Below are positions 16,241-25,339 of a stretch of 64,000 bases of DNA, in pieces. The DNA is from Novosphingobium sp. B1 (GTDB lineage Bacteria > Pseudomonadota > Alphaproteobacteria > Sphingomonadales > Sphingomonadaceae). Within the stretch, counting starts at the first letter, position 1. Every line of letters starts with the position of its first letter. Made by a program: the position numbers and the translations under genes. The notes under the pieces were generated by a model that saw only the letters and a program-made list of their open reading frames with translations, made no database searches and had not been told where the DNA came from. The DNA lies in contig NZ_FWXL01000010.1 of the NCBI RefSeq assembly GCF_900176395.1, positions 40,081 through 104,080 on the forward strand, in the 5' to 3' direction.

Positions 16241-16591
16241 ATGACGAACGACGAGCAGCCCATAAAACGCAGCACCCGGTCCATGCGGCTGAAGAAGCAG
16301 CGCGAGGATCAAGCCGGCTATCGTCGATCGACGATCGCGTTGTCACCTGTGGCGGTGGCCATTGCAGAGCGGCTGCAGCAGCGACTTCAACTCTCCTCTC
16401 GCGAAGCCGTGATCAATGCCGTGCTCGAGCGCATCGAGAGCGACAGGTACATCAAGTACGAGTTTTTGGGCTCAGAGGGATTTCGATCGCCGCCAACCGC
16501 GCACCTGCCGACAAATCGAGACACCGAGAATGCCGGCAGCGGCATAGACCCACAGGATCATTCGGTGACCGCCACGGAGTCGGACCGATAG
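16241..16591 (+). CDS. Hypothetical small basic protein, possibly ribbon-helix-helix
   Basis: A 116-aa frame from ATG 16241 (16217 is an alternative; neither has a good ribosome site). The segment STIALSPVAVAIAERLQQRLQLSSREAVINAVLERI has the strand plus two-helix pattern of ribbon-helix-helix DNA-binding proteins, followed by a Pro/Asn-rich tail. Between the HTH gene and the serine recombinase. Coding status is uncertain. Confidence 0.42.
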   Translation: MTNDEQPIKRSTRSMRLKKQREDQAGYRRSTIALSPVAVAIAERLQQRLQLSSREAVINAVLERIESDRYIKYEFLGSEGFRSPPTAHLPTNRDTENAGSGIDPQDHSVTATESDR

Positions 16592-16665
16592 CAGTTGGGG
16601 CCGCGGATAGGTCGCGTAGCCGCCGGCGAGCTAAGAAAGCCCTCGACCAGCGATCAGCGCCGCGA

Positions 16666-17214
16666 TCATTTCCCTGGAAAATGGCGGTAGAAGGTCGACA
16701 GCGATACGCCGATCGCACCGGCGATCTCGCGTGGTGTCATCTGTGTCTTCAGCAGGCTCTCGGCCGCATTCCGACGATCGTCGGTCATGACCGACTTACG
16801 GCCGCCAAAGCGACCGCGACGCCTGGCTACTTCAAGCGCCGCGGTGGTGCGCTCCTTGACCAGCTCGCGCTCCATCTGCGCCATGGCGGCGAGGATGTTG
16901 AAGACGAGCCTGCCGGCAGTGCCGGAGGTATCGATCCCATCCGTGATCGAGCGCAAGCCGATGCCCTTCTCCTCGAGCTCGGCTGCGAGATCGACCAGAC
17001 CCTTCATCGTTCGGCCCAGCCGATCCAGCTTCCAGACGACCAGAACATCGCCGGCGCGCGCGTAGCTGATGGCCTCGACCAGCCCGGGGCGACTGATCTT
17101 CGCGCCGCTGGCCTTGTCGGAAAAGCAGCGCTCACACCCGGCCTGGCGCAGCGCATCGAGCTGCAGGGTCAGATCCTGTTCGGGCGTCGATACGCGCGCG
17201 TACCCGATCAGCAT
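16666..17214 (-). CDS. Serine recombinase (resolvase/invertase family)
   Basis: A 182-aa protein with the serine recombinase catalytic domain: IGYARVSTPEQDLTLQ with nucleophile Ser9, KLDRLGRTMKGLVDL, and AAMAQMERELVKERTTAALE before the E-helix, then a C-terminal HTH (MTPREIAGAIGVSLSTFYRHF). The length matches Tn3-type resolvases and Gin/Hin invertases. No transposase lies next to it; it may act as a plasmid multimer resolution system for this replicon. A 16-bp inverted repeat at 17221-17282 directly upstream is the likely recombination site. Confidence 0.9.
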   Translation of the reverse strand: MLIGYARVSTPEQDLTLQLDALRQAGCERCFSDKASGAKISRPGLVEAISYARAGDVLVVWKLDRLGRTMKGLVDLAAELEEKGIGLRSITDGIDTSGTAGRLVFNILAAMAQMERELVKERTTAALEVARRRGRFGGRKSVMTDDRRNAAESLLKTQMTPREIAGAIGVSLSTFYRHFPGK

Positions 17215-17220
17215 CGATTT

Positions 17221-17282
17221 TTCTCAAAACTCATCGACAAGGCTCATCGATCGGGATTACAATTGGCGATGGGTTTTGAGAA
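17221..17282. repeat. Inverted repeat upstream of the serine recombinase (candidate res/crossover site)
   Basis: ttctcaaaactcatcg at 17221-17236 is matched by its reverse complement with one mismatch at 17267-17282, 30 nt apart. The sub-sequence ctcatcga is repeated between the arms. Position (7 nt from the recombinase start) and geometry are those of a res site. Confidence 0.6.
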
Positions 17283-17397
17283 GTCATATTCCGCAGCCGG
17301 CCTCTCGGCCGATCGCGCCGGGCGACCCATTCCCATGGTGCCTCGTCAAAATAGGTCGTTTGCGACGAAGCCGACCAACCCCGGTGCGGGTCTCGTA

Positions 17398-17556
17398 GGC
17401 GTAGTCGATAGTACGAAGTTGGACCGAACTGGCAGGCACCCTCCCCTCGGAAGGCTGCGTTTTCCGCCCGAAACCCGCCTGAAGTTCGTGGTATCGCCTA
17501 CGCCTCACCCCATGACCGGCCTTACGGGTCGACCGGCTCGTGGTATCGCCTACGCC
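17398..17556. repeat. Upstream iterons of repA (3 copies)
   Basis: Three about 20-bp iterons related to GGCGTAGTCGATACCACGAA. One degenerate copy lies in plus orientation at 17398-17417 (gatagtacgaa), and two in minus orientation (ttcgtggtatcgcctacgcc) at 17485-17504 and 17537-17556. They lie in the gene-free stretch 17215-17614 just before repA and probably bind RepA for origin or promoter control. Confidence 0.8.
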
Positions 17557-17614
17557 TATGGTGTCGCCGCGGTTCGGACGCGCGTGAGCCGACTGGATGA
17601 CGACGGAGTTGGTC

Positions 17615-18553
17615 ATGCCGAAGAGTAAGGCGGCCGAACCAGGCCTGTCGAAAGATCGGGCGCCGGCCGGCACTGCCAAAGACGCAGTGGTTCCGATGCA
17701 GGGCGACCTCTTCTCCATGGACAGCCCACTACGCGGTGGTGTTCATGGCGAGCTATCGCTGATGGCATACCCCTTCTTCGCCCTTACGAAGCAGGCATGG
17801 ATGAAGCCGCTTGCCTACAGCACCGGCGAGATCAGTATCGAGGTGCAGCCTGGCCATAAGGGTGTCGCCAACATCTACGATAAAGAGGTTATCCTCTACA
17901 TCGCCAGCCTTATGGCTGCGAAGATCGAGAACGGCGAGCCAGTAAGCCAAAACTTCCAGTTCACTGCCAATGACTTCTTCCGGGTCACCGGCGCTACACC
18001 GTCATCCAACGCGTACACAAGATTGTACGAGGCATTGGAACGACTGCAGAGCACGCAGATCAAGACTGACATCGAGACTGGTGGCGAGGGCGAAGCGGGA
18101 TTCTTCTCCTGGGTCGAGACTGCCCGCCTTCAATATACCAAGACGCGAACCGGCGAGCGCAGGCTCAAGGCCGTGAATGTTCGTCTGTGCGATTGGCTGT
18201 TCCGGGCGATCCTCAAGGATCGAAGTGTCATGCAATACGCACCCAGCTACTTCCAGCTGAGCCCGATCAACCGTCGGCTCTATGAAGTCGCTTGCTTCCT
18301 GCGCTTCTCCGGCGTGACGTCGATAAGGTTGGGTGATCTACAACACCAGATCGGCCATCAAAGCCTGACCCGGCTCTTCAAGCCTTACGTTGTCGAGGCT
18401 GCAAACGGCACAGTCCCGGGCTTCGAGTTTTCTATCCAGGCGGCCGAAGGCGCCTCAAAAAGCAGCAAGGTCTCGGACGAGGTTGTTGTCATTCGCGAGG
18501 TTCCGACTGTCCTGGCGCCGATGAAGCGATCGAAAGCTGCTTCCGAGAACTGA
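17615..18553 (+). CDS. repA: Plasmid replication initiator RepA
   Basis: A 312-aa initiator read from ATG 17615, which has GGAG 6 nt upstream; ATG 17597 in the same frame would add six residues. It belongs to the RepA/RPA initiator family: FALTKQAWMKPLAY, GVANIYDKEVILYIASLMAAKI, FTANDFFRVTGATPSSNAYTRLYEALERLQSTQI, LSPINRRLYEVACFLRF. It binds iterons to open the origin. Iterons flank the gene on both sides, in inverted orientation upstream and direct orientation downstream. No parA/parB genes are seen nearby. Confidence 0.92.
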   Translation: MPKSKAAEPGLSKDRAPAGTAKDAVVPMQGDLFSMDSPLRGGVHGELSLMAYPFFALTKQAWMKPLAYSTGEISIEVQPGHKGVANIYDKEVILYIASLMAAKIENGEPVSQNFQFTANDFFRVTGATPSSNAYTRLYEALERLQSTQIKTDIETGGEGEAGFFSWVETARLQYTKTRTGERRLKAVNVRLCDWLFRAILKDRSVMQYAPSYFQLSPINRRLYEVACFLRFSGVTSIRLGDLQHQIGHQSLTRLFKPYVVEAANGTVPGFEFSIQAAEGASKSSKVSDEVVVIREVPTVLAPMKRSKAASEN

Positions 18554-18650
18554 TCGGATTTGATCTCGACAGTCGCAGAGGCGACGCATTCCACCCGGCC
18601 CACCTTGTCAGCACTGCCGACCGCGTCGGAGGCCAACTACCATCCGCTGG

Positions 18651-18765
18651 GGCGTAGCCGATACCACGAACTTTGCCTTGCCGCGTAGTCGATACCACGA
18701 ACTTATCGCCGCGGGCGTAGTCGATACCACGAATCTTTTCCGGCGAGCGTAGCCGATACCACGAA
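18651..18765 (+). repeat. Downstream iterons, probable oriV (4 copies)
   Basis: Four direct copies of GGCGTAGYCGATACCACGAA at 18651-18670, 18682-18701, 18714-18733 and 18746-18765, with start-to-start spacing of 31-32 bp (about three helical turns). This is the arrangement expected of an iteron-regulated origin. The remaining gene-free sequence (18554-18650 and 18766-19037) holds an AT-richer run at 18775-18790 that could be the melting region. Confidence 0.88.
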
Positions 18766-19037
18766 TACTCGTGGTTTCTTAACCTTTGCATCTGCGGCAC
18801 TGTGCTCGGGCGACCTTCCGTCGCATTTTCTGGAGCTATGACCGTGGCCACATAAACGAATGCCCGGCACGAAGGCCGGGCACCCTGGAACCGTAAGATG
18901 GGCAGCGTCGCCAAACGCTGACCGGTCCGCGATAGGCCTCCCATCTAGACGATCCTGACACCTGGTTCAAGGGAGCGCGATTCGCGCCACGCACGAGTTA
19001 TGCCTGCTGACGGTCCCTCCATCCGAGGGGGCGAACG

Positions 19038-19835
19038 ATGAACTATACGCAAACGGCTTTCACCGGCCGGACCGGGGCGCGGCCGATCACGGCACTGACG
19101 CGCGAGCTCACCCGGAGGATGAAGGTCGTCGACGAGAGCGCCGTCCAGATATCCAAACAAGACGCTCGCAGGGTCGTGAAGGCGCTGAAAGGCGCGATCG
19201 CGGTCAGCAACGGCGCGATCGAGACGCTAATGGATCTTGTCCAGCTCACCTGGGAGGCCGACTGGGCCGCCGACCGCCCGCTCGTCGTCTGGCCGAGCAA
19301 CCAACATCTTGCGGACGAGGTCAGGAAAACCGTTGCCTGCATCAAGGCGCGGCTGCGTGAGCTGCGCGCCGCAGGCTTGATCCTCGCGCGAGATAGCGCC
19401 TCGGGACGTCGAAGCGGTTTCCGGAACCGTGACGGCGTCATCGTCGAAGCCTACGGCCTCGATCTCTCCCCCATCCGGCTGCGCTATGCCGAGCTGAAGG
19501 AAGCCGGCGATCGCCTCAACGCCCTCTATGCGCTCTTCAAGAGCGGCAAGAAGGAGATCGCGCGTGTCCGCCGGATCGTCGGACAGGCACTCGCGCAGGC
19601 CGCTGATCTGAGCCTCACCGGACCGCACTGGATGGCACTCCAGGACGCGATTGACGAGATCGCGTTTGCTGCGGCGCAGGCCAGGACTATGGGCGACCGC
19701 GAAGGCTACCAGGCCGCGCTCGACCGTCTTCCTGGCGTTGAGGATCTCGTCGGAGAGACCATCGATCGCTTCATGTTTACAGGGCCCAGTCGGCTCGAAG
19801 CTGCGATTTTGGCCAGGTTGAAGAACGAACACTGA
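19038..19835 (+). pseudogene. repC: RepC replication protein, 3' end replaced by transposon end
   Basis: A 265-aa frame from ATG 19038 (GAGGGGGCGAACG upstream). Residues about 30-150 match the RepC winged-helix initiator of repABC plasmids: LVVWPSNQHLADEVRKTV, LRELRAAGLILARDSASGRR, VIVEAYGLDLSPIRLRYAEL. RepC is normally about 400 aa. Here the frame enters the terminal repeat of the Tn3-family element at 19782, so the last 17 residues (GPSRLEAAILARLKNEH) are transposon-encoded. No repA/repB of a repABC set accompanies it. It is probably a non-functional second replicon remnant, although the N-domain is intact. Confidence 0.8.
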
Positions 19836-19849
19836 ACGCTTGATTGATT

Positions 19850-20722
19850 CTACCAGGACCGTTGCTGACCACCGACCTCGTAGATATCGGCTTCCATGGA
19901 GCAATTGTAGCTCTCTGCGATGTTGAACATCTCGGAGAGGAGGCTTTGGATTTCCTCATCAAGGGAAATGCCATCCGGATCGGGGTCATAGGCGACGGTC
20001 AGTTTGTAATCACAATTGCCGTTTTTTACCATGGCGTAGTCGCGTTCCAGCATCGCCTCAATCCGCTCCCGAGCGGGTTTTCTACCTCTTCCACGCTTGT
20101 TGAAGTTCTCGATAATCAGATGCAGGGCGATGCTGGCAGTGGGCGGCTTTTCCGGCAGTTTGGTCTGTGACGGAATAATGTCGAGCGCCCGATAGACGGT
20201 CATTCGTGAGACCTTCAGGTCGCGGGCAACGCGGGCCTTGCTGGCGCCGGCGGCAAGGCGACGGCGGATTTCATCGTCATCGACGTTCTTCTTCCGGCCT
20301 TTGTAAACGCCTTCGGCGCGCGCCGCTTCGATCCCGGCGCGCTGACGATCCTTGATGAACTTCAGCTCCATATCGGCGACCATGCCGAGTATGGTGATGA
20401 CCATTCGCCCCATGTCGCCCGCCGTCGTCACCTCTGGCTCAAGGATGCGCAGCGAAGCTCCCTTTTCATCAAGCTCATGCACCAGGTTCAGGACATCGCG
20501 CGTGGAGCGGCCGAGCCGGTCGAGCCGCAGCACGACCAGCTCGTCGCCGGTGTGCATAAACTGCATGATCGTTTCCAGTTCCGTGCGCCCGCTCCGCGAG
20601 GCCCCCGATCCGGTCTCGGAACGGATAATTTCGCAACCTGCATTCTTGAGGCGGCCAATCTGGATATCCAGATCCTGGTCCGTGGTGCTGACGCGGGCAT
20701 ATCCGATACGAGCCAAGTGCAA
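19850..20722 (-). CDS. tnpR: Transposon resolvase TnpR with C-terminal extension
   Basis: A 290-aa serine resolvase: IGYARVSTTDQDLDIQ with nucleophile Ser12, RLDRLGRSTRDVLNLV, ITILGMVADMELKFIKDRQRAGIE, then a HTH (SKARVARDLKVSRMTVYRAL) ending near residue 190. The remaining about 100 residues (IIENFNKRGRGRKPARERIEAML and after) form an extension that ordinary Tn3 resolvases lack but which is known from the ISXc5/Tn5044-like subgroup. It resolves cointegrates at the site in 20723-20858. Confidence 0.92.
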   Translation of the reverse strand: MHLARIGYARVSTTDQDLDIQIGRLKNAGCEIIRSETGSGASRSGRTELETIMQFMHTGDELVVLRLDRLGRSTRDVLNLVHELDEKGASLRILEPEVTTAGDMGRMVITILGMVADMELKFIKDRQRAGIEAARAEGVYKGRKKNVDDDEIRRRLAAGASKARVARDLKVSRMTVYRALDIIPSQTKLPEKPPTASIALHLIIENFNKRGRGRKPARERIEAMLERDYAMVKNGNCDYKLTVAYDPDPDGISLDEEIQSLLSEMFNIAESYNCSMEADIYEVGGQQRSW

Positions 20723-20858
20723 AATCCGTCACATTAGGGTGGCTCTTGCAGTGTATCGTCACATTGAGCGCAAACCCACCCTTTTGTGACAGACGAATGG
20801 TGTCACTCGGCCCTATCACTCTGGGGTGTACCCAAATGTTATAGGCCGATCAGCCGCC
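20723..20858. promoter_or_regulatory. Candidate res site / tnpR promoter region
   Basis: The 136-bp spacer between tnpA and tnpR carries GTCACA at 20729-20734 and 20759-20764 and the inverse TGTGAC at 20786-20791, plus GTGTCAC at 20801-20807. 20759-20791 forms a 33-bp inverted half-site pair, the size of a resolvase subsite. Confidence 0.5.
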
Positions 20859-23771
20859 TCACGCTGCAAGCCGTCCAAAATCAATCCGGTCGTTCAGGTC
20901 GAGGTCGAAGCGGCCATAAGGGTTCACATGACTGTAGATCAACGGCGTGAGACCACGATAATCTTCCGGCGTCATCCGCCCCGCCCACTTCGGCTCAACC
21001 AGTACGGTCTGAAGCATGCGGGTGTTCACATACACCAGCGACGCTTGCAGGAGGTGTAGCGCCAGAACGGAGATTTCCTGCTCATGGATGCGGTTGGTGG
21101 CGATCTCGCCGCCCTTGCCGAAGAACACGAAACCATTAGCGCCGTTCCAGTTCTCAACCACATTCAGCCCTTCGTGGATCTCGCGGCGGAATGCCTCCTG
21201 ACGCAAATACCGGCATAGGAAGATTGTTTTGACCGCGCGGCCGAGTTCACTCAGCGCCTTGTAGGTCGGGTGCATCACTTCGGCTCTGGCAAACCGGAGC
21301 AGGATCGCTTCCGGATCGGCGGTGCGCGATTGCATGGCAGCGGCATATTTGACCATTTCGTCATATTGTTGCTCGATCTCGTCCCAGTCGATCGGGCTGG
21401 AGAGGATCGGCAGTAAATTGGAAAGCCGCGTGCGCATGCCGGCTTGGGGAAGGGCCAGTTTCTGGCGTGCCACTGCTTTCAGCCGCGGGGCAAGCTCAAA
21501 TCCAAGGAGTCGGCAGAACGCAAAGCCGACTGCGCTCTGGCCGTGGCTATCGACGTACTGGCGCTGGATTTCCATGTCGGTGCAATGGCGTAGCACGCCT
21601 TCGATCATGGAGGCGACCTCCGAGGAAGAGCACCGCTTGAGCTGGGAATAAACGCAGGTCGCGCGCTTCTCCACATGCCAGTAGATCATGACGCCACGGC
21701 CGCCATAGCGGGCGTGCCATTCCGTCATCAGGTTGCGGTCCCACGCGCCGAACTTCGTTGAATCGGACGCGCATGCCGTGCCCGCATCTCCCCATACTGC
21801 GGCATTGCGGATTGCCAGTGTCGCGTTTGCTACCCGCGCGCACGCCTCCCTCAGCGCTGGCGCGTGGATGAAACGGCGATGGACATGCAGCAATTCCTCG
21901 TAACTGACATCGGGTGTTGCGCCAGCGACCCGCTTGAGCCCGGCGTTCGTGCCCAAGCCATAGAGACACAGCAAAAGACGCTGAGCCAAGGCTGCTTTCG
22001 ACAGGGTAACCCGCGAGGCCGACGTTTCGAAAGCATCCATCAATCCCGTGTCCAGAGCAGCCTCTTTCAACACGTCCAGCAGTCCGGTCATCGGCCAGCG
22101 CTGACCGATCTCGCTTTTGATCGAAGCGAGACCCTTCGGTTCGGGCAAGGGCTTGAACGGTGTAATCGATATCCGGTTGTCGCCGCGCCACAGGAGCCGG
22201 ACCTTGTCGTTTTGTGGAATATTGGCATTGAGGAGCAACAGTTCCCGTTCAAGCTCCTCCCGGATCGAGGCGCAAAACGCCTGCGCATCTGGCGTCAGGC
22301 TGAGGCCGGAATAGTACGCATCTCGCCTGATCTCGAAGTCCTTGGGAAGATCGTCATCGGGATTGCGATAGCGATCCGCCCCGACCACCCAGATTTCTTT
22401 GGAGCGGATGCGGTCGCGCAGTTGCGTCAGGACGCAAAGCTCATAGCTGATCCGGTTTACCCGCCCATCGTCATCAATGACGGAACTGCGCCATCGCGCT
22501 GGAATCACCTCATCGATCGGAACATCCTGCAATGGCACGAAGCGGCATCCGCCATCCACCTTGCTCCTGATCCAGTCGAGGGCCGCCAGGACCGGCCGCC
22601 ACACCGCGTTGTTCGACCGGAACTCAAGTACGGAAAGCAGGCTTGGCAGCATGCGCCGGTAATGATTGGCCCAGGAACCACGCATCACCTTGTAGATGCG
22701 CCGGTCCAGAGCGCCCTTCGCATGGCTCTCCTTGACGATCGCCGCCAGCTTGGCCTTACCGGCGATCGGGAAAATGACATCGCAGATGCGCCCCGATGGT
22801 TCATTGATCGAGGCGCTGGCGATCTCGACCAGCAGGCGCTCCTTTCCATAGACCCGCTCGATGTCTTTCGCGATATCGCCCACCACCTTGCGTTTCGAGC
22901 GCGTTCCGATCTTGTGAACGGTTTCGATCAGCAGGTCGATCATCGCGTCAGTGAGTTGCGCCTCCCGCGACATTAGATAAATCGCATAAAGGCCGAGCTG
23001 TCGCGCCGGCGCATGCCGGCGCATCTCCGAGGCCTTTTCACCGGCAACGCGGCGAACAATCTGATCGACCCATGGCTTGCCCGTAGCCGTCAGGAGATCA
23101 TGGGGAAGATCAAGTCTCTGGATAAAGGCGAGTTTCTCGGTCACGTCGAGAATGTTGTCGAGCGTTGCCTGTCCGGCGTCACCCTTCATCCTGTTGAATC
23201 CGGTCGAGCTGTCCGGATCGGCAAGCGAGGCTTCCAATAACGCCACCGCATCTGACGAAAGCCGATCACTGGTTCCGATCAGCCAGGTGTCCAGATAATC
23301 TTGCCGTTGTGAGCGAACGACACGTTCAAGCTCCTTGCGCGACGGCCCATAAATACGCCGGTCCCGGCACCACAGGAAAACATGCTCAAGCATGGCATTG
23401 ATCGACTGGCCGCCCGGGCACAGCTCGCCAGCAATCCATTCCGTCAATTGCGCGCGATCCACCCGCTTCATGCGGTGATATCCAAGATGGATCAGGATCT
23501 CCGCACAATGCCGTCGTGCTGTCCGACTGGAAAAGTCATAACCGGCTATCTCGCCAGCCTCGACACCGAGTTGCTCGGCCAGATACGAGAGGCCATCGGT
23601 AGGGATTGAGCCGGGATCGATCGCGAAAAACCCCAGGGAAGCGAAGAATTTCAGCTGCGCGGCGAGGCCAAGGCGCGTCAGGGCCGGCTTCGAATTTACA
23701 AAATCAATATCGGCAAAGCTCAGGCTCCATCGTCCGATCAAATCCCCGCCCGGAATACTCCGATCCATCAA
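20859..23771 (-). CDS. tnpA: Tn3-family transposase TnpA
   Basis: A 970-aa DDE transposase. The N-terminal DUF4158-type part begins [20 protein letters not shown]. The catalytic Tn3 domain carries [19 protein letters not shown] (first Asp), [22 protein letters not shown] (second Asp) and [17 protein letters not shown] (Glu), followed by [18 protein letters not shown] and the C-terminal [19 protein letters not shown]. Full length for the family, so probably active. Start at ATG 23771 (a second ATG follows directly). Confidence 0.96.
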   Translation of the reverse strand: MMDRSIPGGDLIGRWSLSFADIDFVNSKPALTRLGLAAQLKFFASLGFFAIDPGSIPTDGLSYLAEQLGVEAGEIAGYDFSSRTARRHCAEILIHLGYHRMKRVDRAQLTEWIAGELCPGGQSINAMLEHVFLWCRDRRIYGPSRKELERVVRSQRQDYLDTWLIGTSDRLSSDAVALLEASLADPDSSTGFNRMKGDAGQATLDNILDVTEKLAFIQRLDLPHDLLTATGKPWVDQIVRRVAGEKASEMRRHAPARQLGLYAIYLMSREAQLTDAMIDLLIETVHKIGTRSKRKVVGDIAKDIERVYGKERLLVEIASASINEPSGRICDVIFPIAGKAKLAAIVKESHAKGALDRRIYKVMRGSWANHYRRMLPSLLSVLEFRSNNAVWRPVLAALDWIRSKVDGGCRFVPLQDVPIDEVIPARWRSSVIDDDGRVNRISYELCVLTQLRDRIRSKEIWVVGADRYRNPDDDLPKDFEIRRDAYYSGLSLTPDAQAFCASIREELERELLLLNANIPQNDKVRLLWRGDNRISITPFKPLPEPKGLASIKSEIGQRWPMTGLLDVLKEAALDTGLMDAFETSASRVTLSKAALAQRLLLCLYGLGTNAGLKRVAGATPDVSYEELLHVHRRFIHAPALREACARVANATLAIRNAAVWGDAGTACASDSTKFGAWDRNLMTEWHARYGGRGVMIYWHVEKRATCVYSQLKRCSSSEVASMIEGVLRHCTDMEIQRQYVDSHGQSAVGFAFCRLLGFELAPRLKAVARQKLALPQAGMRTRLSNLLPILSSPIDWDEIEQQYDEMVKYAAAMQSRTADPEAILLRFARAEVMHPTYKALSELGRAVKTIFLCRYLRQEAFRREIHEGLNVVENWNGANGFVFFGKGGEIATNRIHEQEISVLALHLLQASLVYVNTRMLQTVLVEPKWAGRMTPEDYRGLTPLIYSHVNPYGRFDLDLNDRIDFGRLAA

Positions 23772-23891
23772 CCCACTCCCTATGATGGAGCGAACTGTCC
23801 TCTTCTATGATTTCCATCGTCAATACCGAATGCCACGTTCCCAAAACGTTCTCCGACTTGGCCAAAATCGCAGCTTGGGGCCGACTGGGCC

Positions 23892-24113
23892 TATCTCCTG
23901 CCCAATCGGCTTCCTGGCCTTGTCCTATACGAGCTGGGTCCGGCGCTGATCTTGGTTGCTGCGGTCGGCAGCGCCGTGGTCTTCACCAAGGAAGACGGAC
24001 CGCGCCTTGGCATCCCTGCGCGGCTCGTGCTGTTTGCACTCGTCGCGACGATCGCCGGGACCGCTACCCTTGCTGCCGAATATGCTGCCGCTCTCGACGG
24101 GCAATGGCTATGA
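23892..24113 (+). pseudogene. C-terminal fragment of a membrane protein cut by the transposon
   Basis: A frame without a start codon that emerges from the transposon end and runs to TGA at 24111-24113. It encodes YLLPNRLPGLVLYELGPAL, two hydrophobic segments (LILVAAVGSAVVF and LVLFALVATIAGTATLA) and EYAAALDGQWL. Codon use is like that of the surrounding plasmid genes. It is the remains of a membrane protein gene; the N-terminal part is not seen on the other side of the element, which instead holds repC. That points to a rearrangement after insertion. Confidence 0.6.
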
Positions 24114-24119
24114 ACACGA

Positions 24120-24139
24120 GGTGTGCCACGTGGCACACC
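24120..24139. repeat. Perfect 20-bp palindrome, copy 1
   Basis: GGTGTGCCACGTGGCACACC, a perfect palindrome located 48 bp before the gene at 24188. The identical 20 bp recurs at 27625-27644. Candidate binding site for a plasmid-encoded regulator or partition protein. Confidence 0.75.
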
Positions 24140-24187
24140 CCTATCGCGAGACCTACATGGCGTCGCGATGACTTTTGCGAGGGTGTG

Positions 24188-24445
24188 ATGCCGATAGAGC
24201 CTTTCGTTCTTATTGTTGCCGATCACGACAGGCGCGTCTTTTCGGTCGAGGGGCCGATGGTGGACGACAACCCGTGGTCAAAGCCGGTCGTCGATGCTCA
24301 AGATGGCGGCAAGCGCCACATCAACTGCTTCGTTCCCGGTGGCCCCTCGCGCACCGACGTAGAGACCGCCGCGCGCGAATATCAGCGTGAATATGGGTAT
24401 GCGCGTGTTGAGGCGGGATCGATCGTCAGCCGCAAACCCTGCTAA
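24188..24445 (+). CDS. Hypothetical plasmid protein
   Basis: An 85-aa soluble protein from ATG 24188 preceded by GCGAGGG. Sequence begins MPIEPFVLIVADHDRRVFSVEGPMVDD; it contains no membrane segment or known motif. It is divergently tail-to-tail with the retron RT gene and lies just downstream of the 20-bp palindrome. No family recognised. Confidence 0.6.
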   Translation: MPIEPFVLIVADHDRRVFSVEGPMVDDNPWSKPVVDAQDGGKRHINCFVPGGPSRTDVETAAREYQREYGYARVEAGSIVSRKPC

Positions 24446-24466
24446 GGTCACAGGAACCGGCATCAA

Positions 24467-25339
24467 TCAACCTGGTTCGTTCATGCTATCTATCTGGCGC
24501 ATTTGACCCGCCAAGCCGCTCAGACGGCCCTTCAGGCGTTGATCGCCGCTGCCGGGCTGCTGGAGGGCCAACCTCGTCTGACGGTGCTTCAGGCGCTGGC
24601 TATTGGGCACGACGACCTTCCCGTCGCGAACGACGACACCCGTGATCTCCGCTGGCCGATCCACATAGTGCTTGAGCTTGTGATAGCGCAGCCCTGTCCG
24701 GTGGATCATGCGCCGCACATGCCAAACATCTGCTACGGGCACTTTCGCGCCGGAAATTGTCACGTCATCGACATAGACCGTCAGCGTGTAGCCCTTGGCC
24801 GTGCAGAACGCCGCGATCTCGGCCCACATATCGTGATAGCTATAATATGCCAGGATCGGGCTGAGGGGACTGCCCGTCGGCAAATGACCCTCGAACGTGC
24901 AAAGATCACCAAGAAGGCCGGCAACGTCGGCGCGGCATCCCATGATGCTTTGGAAGAACGCGATCACCCGCACACGGGGCGTGTTGGGGAAGAACTTCTT
25001 GATGTCGAGGCAGTGAACGACGCGGTTGCCGCGATGGCGCGCGGCATTGCTGACGTAGCATCGTCCCTTCACCGGGCAGAACAGAAAAGATGGCGGCTCG
25101 ATCCGCGCCAGCATCTTGGCGATACGGCCCTGTACACGCTTGAGCGGCGCGACCGGATCTTCAACCGGACGTTTTCCGCCACTCTTCTTCTCAATCTCAA
25201 ACTGCCGATACCGATCCGGCCCGGTCGCCATTGCCCGCAGCTCAGCTTCTGCAAGGCCGAGCACGTCAGCGAGGCGGCGCGGACTCGTGAGCTTATAGAG
25301 CTGCGACTGATTGAGCGGGATGACCGTCTTATTCGGCAT
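24467..25339 (-). CDS. Retron-type reverse transcriptase
   Basis: A 290-aa RT. Visible blocks: RQFEIEKKSGGKRPVEDP (residues 46-62), the retron-specific NAxxH as NAARH (98-102), LDIKKFFPNT (111-120, first catalytic Asp), LPTGSPLSPIL (153-163), the catalytic YVDD (189-192) and the retron xTG motif as EITGVVV (231-237). NAxxH and xTG separate retron RTs from group II intron and DGR enzymes. The start overlaps the 3' end of an Xre gene by 11 nt, so the two are co-transcribed. Retron RTs make msDNA from an upstream ncRNA and act in phage defence. YVDD instead of the usual YADD is uncommon. Confidence 0.92.
   Translation of the reverse strand: MPNKTVIPLNQSQLYKLTSPRRLADVLGLAEAELRAMATGPDRYRQFEIEKKSGGKRPVEDPVAPLKRVQGRIAKMLARIEPPSFLFCPVKGRCYVSNAARHRGNRVVHCLDIKKFFPNTPRVRVIAFFQSIMGCRADVAGLLGDLCTFEGHLPTGSPLSPILAYYSYHDMWAEIAAFCTAKGYTLTVYVDDVTISGAKVPVADVWHVRRMIHRTGLRYHKLKHYVDRPAEITGVVVRDGKVVVPNSQRLKHRQTRLALQQPGSGDQRLKGRLSGLAGQMRQIDSMNEPG

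Larger units (their letters stand above)
19782..23891. mobile_element. Tn3-family transposon (tnpA + long tnpR)
   Basis: About 4.1 kb bounded by imperfect inverted repeats of about 45 bp. The left end (19782-19827) and the reverse complement of the right end (23847-23891) share GGCCCAGTCGGC, AAGCTGCGATTTTGGCCA and AGAACG, with about five mismatches in between. Contents are tnpR and tnpA, both on the minus strand, and a res-like spacer; no cargo gene is present. The 5 nt flanking the ends (tacag and tatct) do not match, so no target duplication is visible. The element splits repC on the left and a membrane-protein gene on the right. Confidence 0.88.

Noticed and set aside
18651..18765. Regularly spaced repeats considered as a CRISPR array
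   Set aside because: Spacers are only 11-12 bp and the same repeat occurs on the other side of repA in inverse orientation; these are iterons. No cas genes are present.
19782..23891. Search for a 5-bp target duplication around the transposon
   Set aside because: The flanks tacag and tatct do not match for any choice of end within 2 nt, so no duplication is claimed.
24467..25339. Reverse transcriptase considered as group II intron or diversity-generating element
   Set aside because: No maturase or endonuclease domain, no intron RNA ends, no template/variable repeat pair seen; NAxxH and xTG motifs point to a retron.
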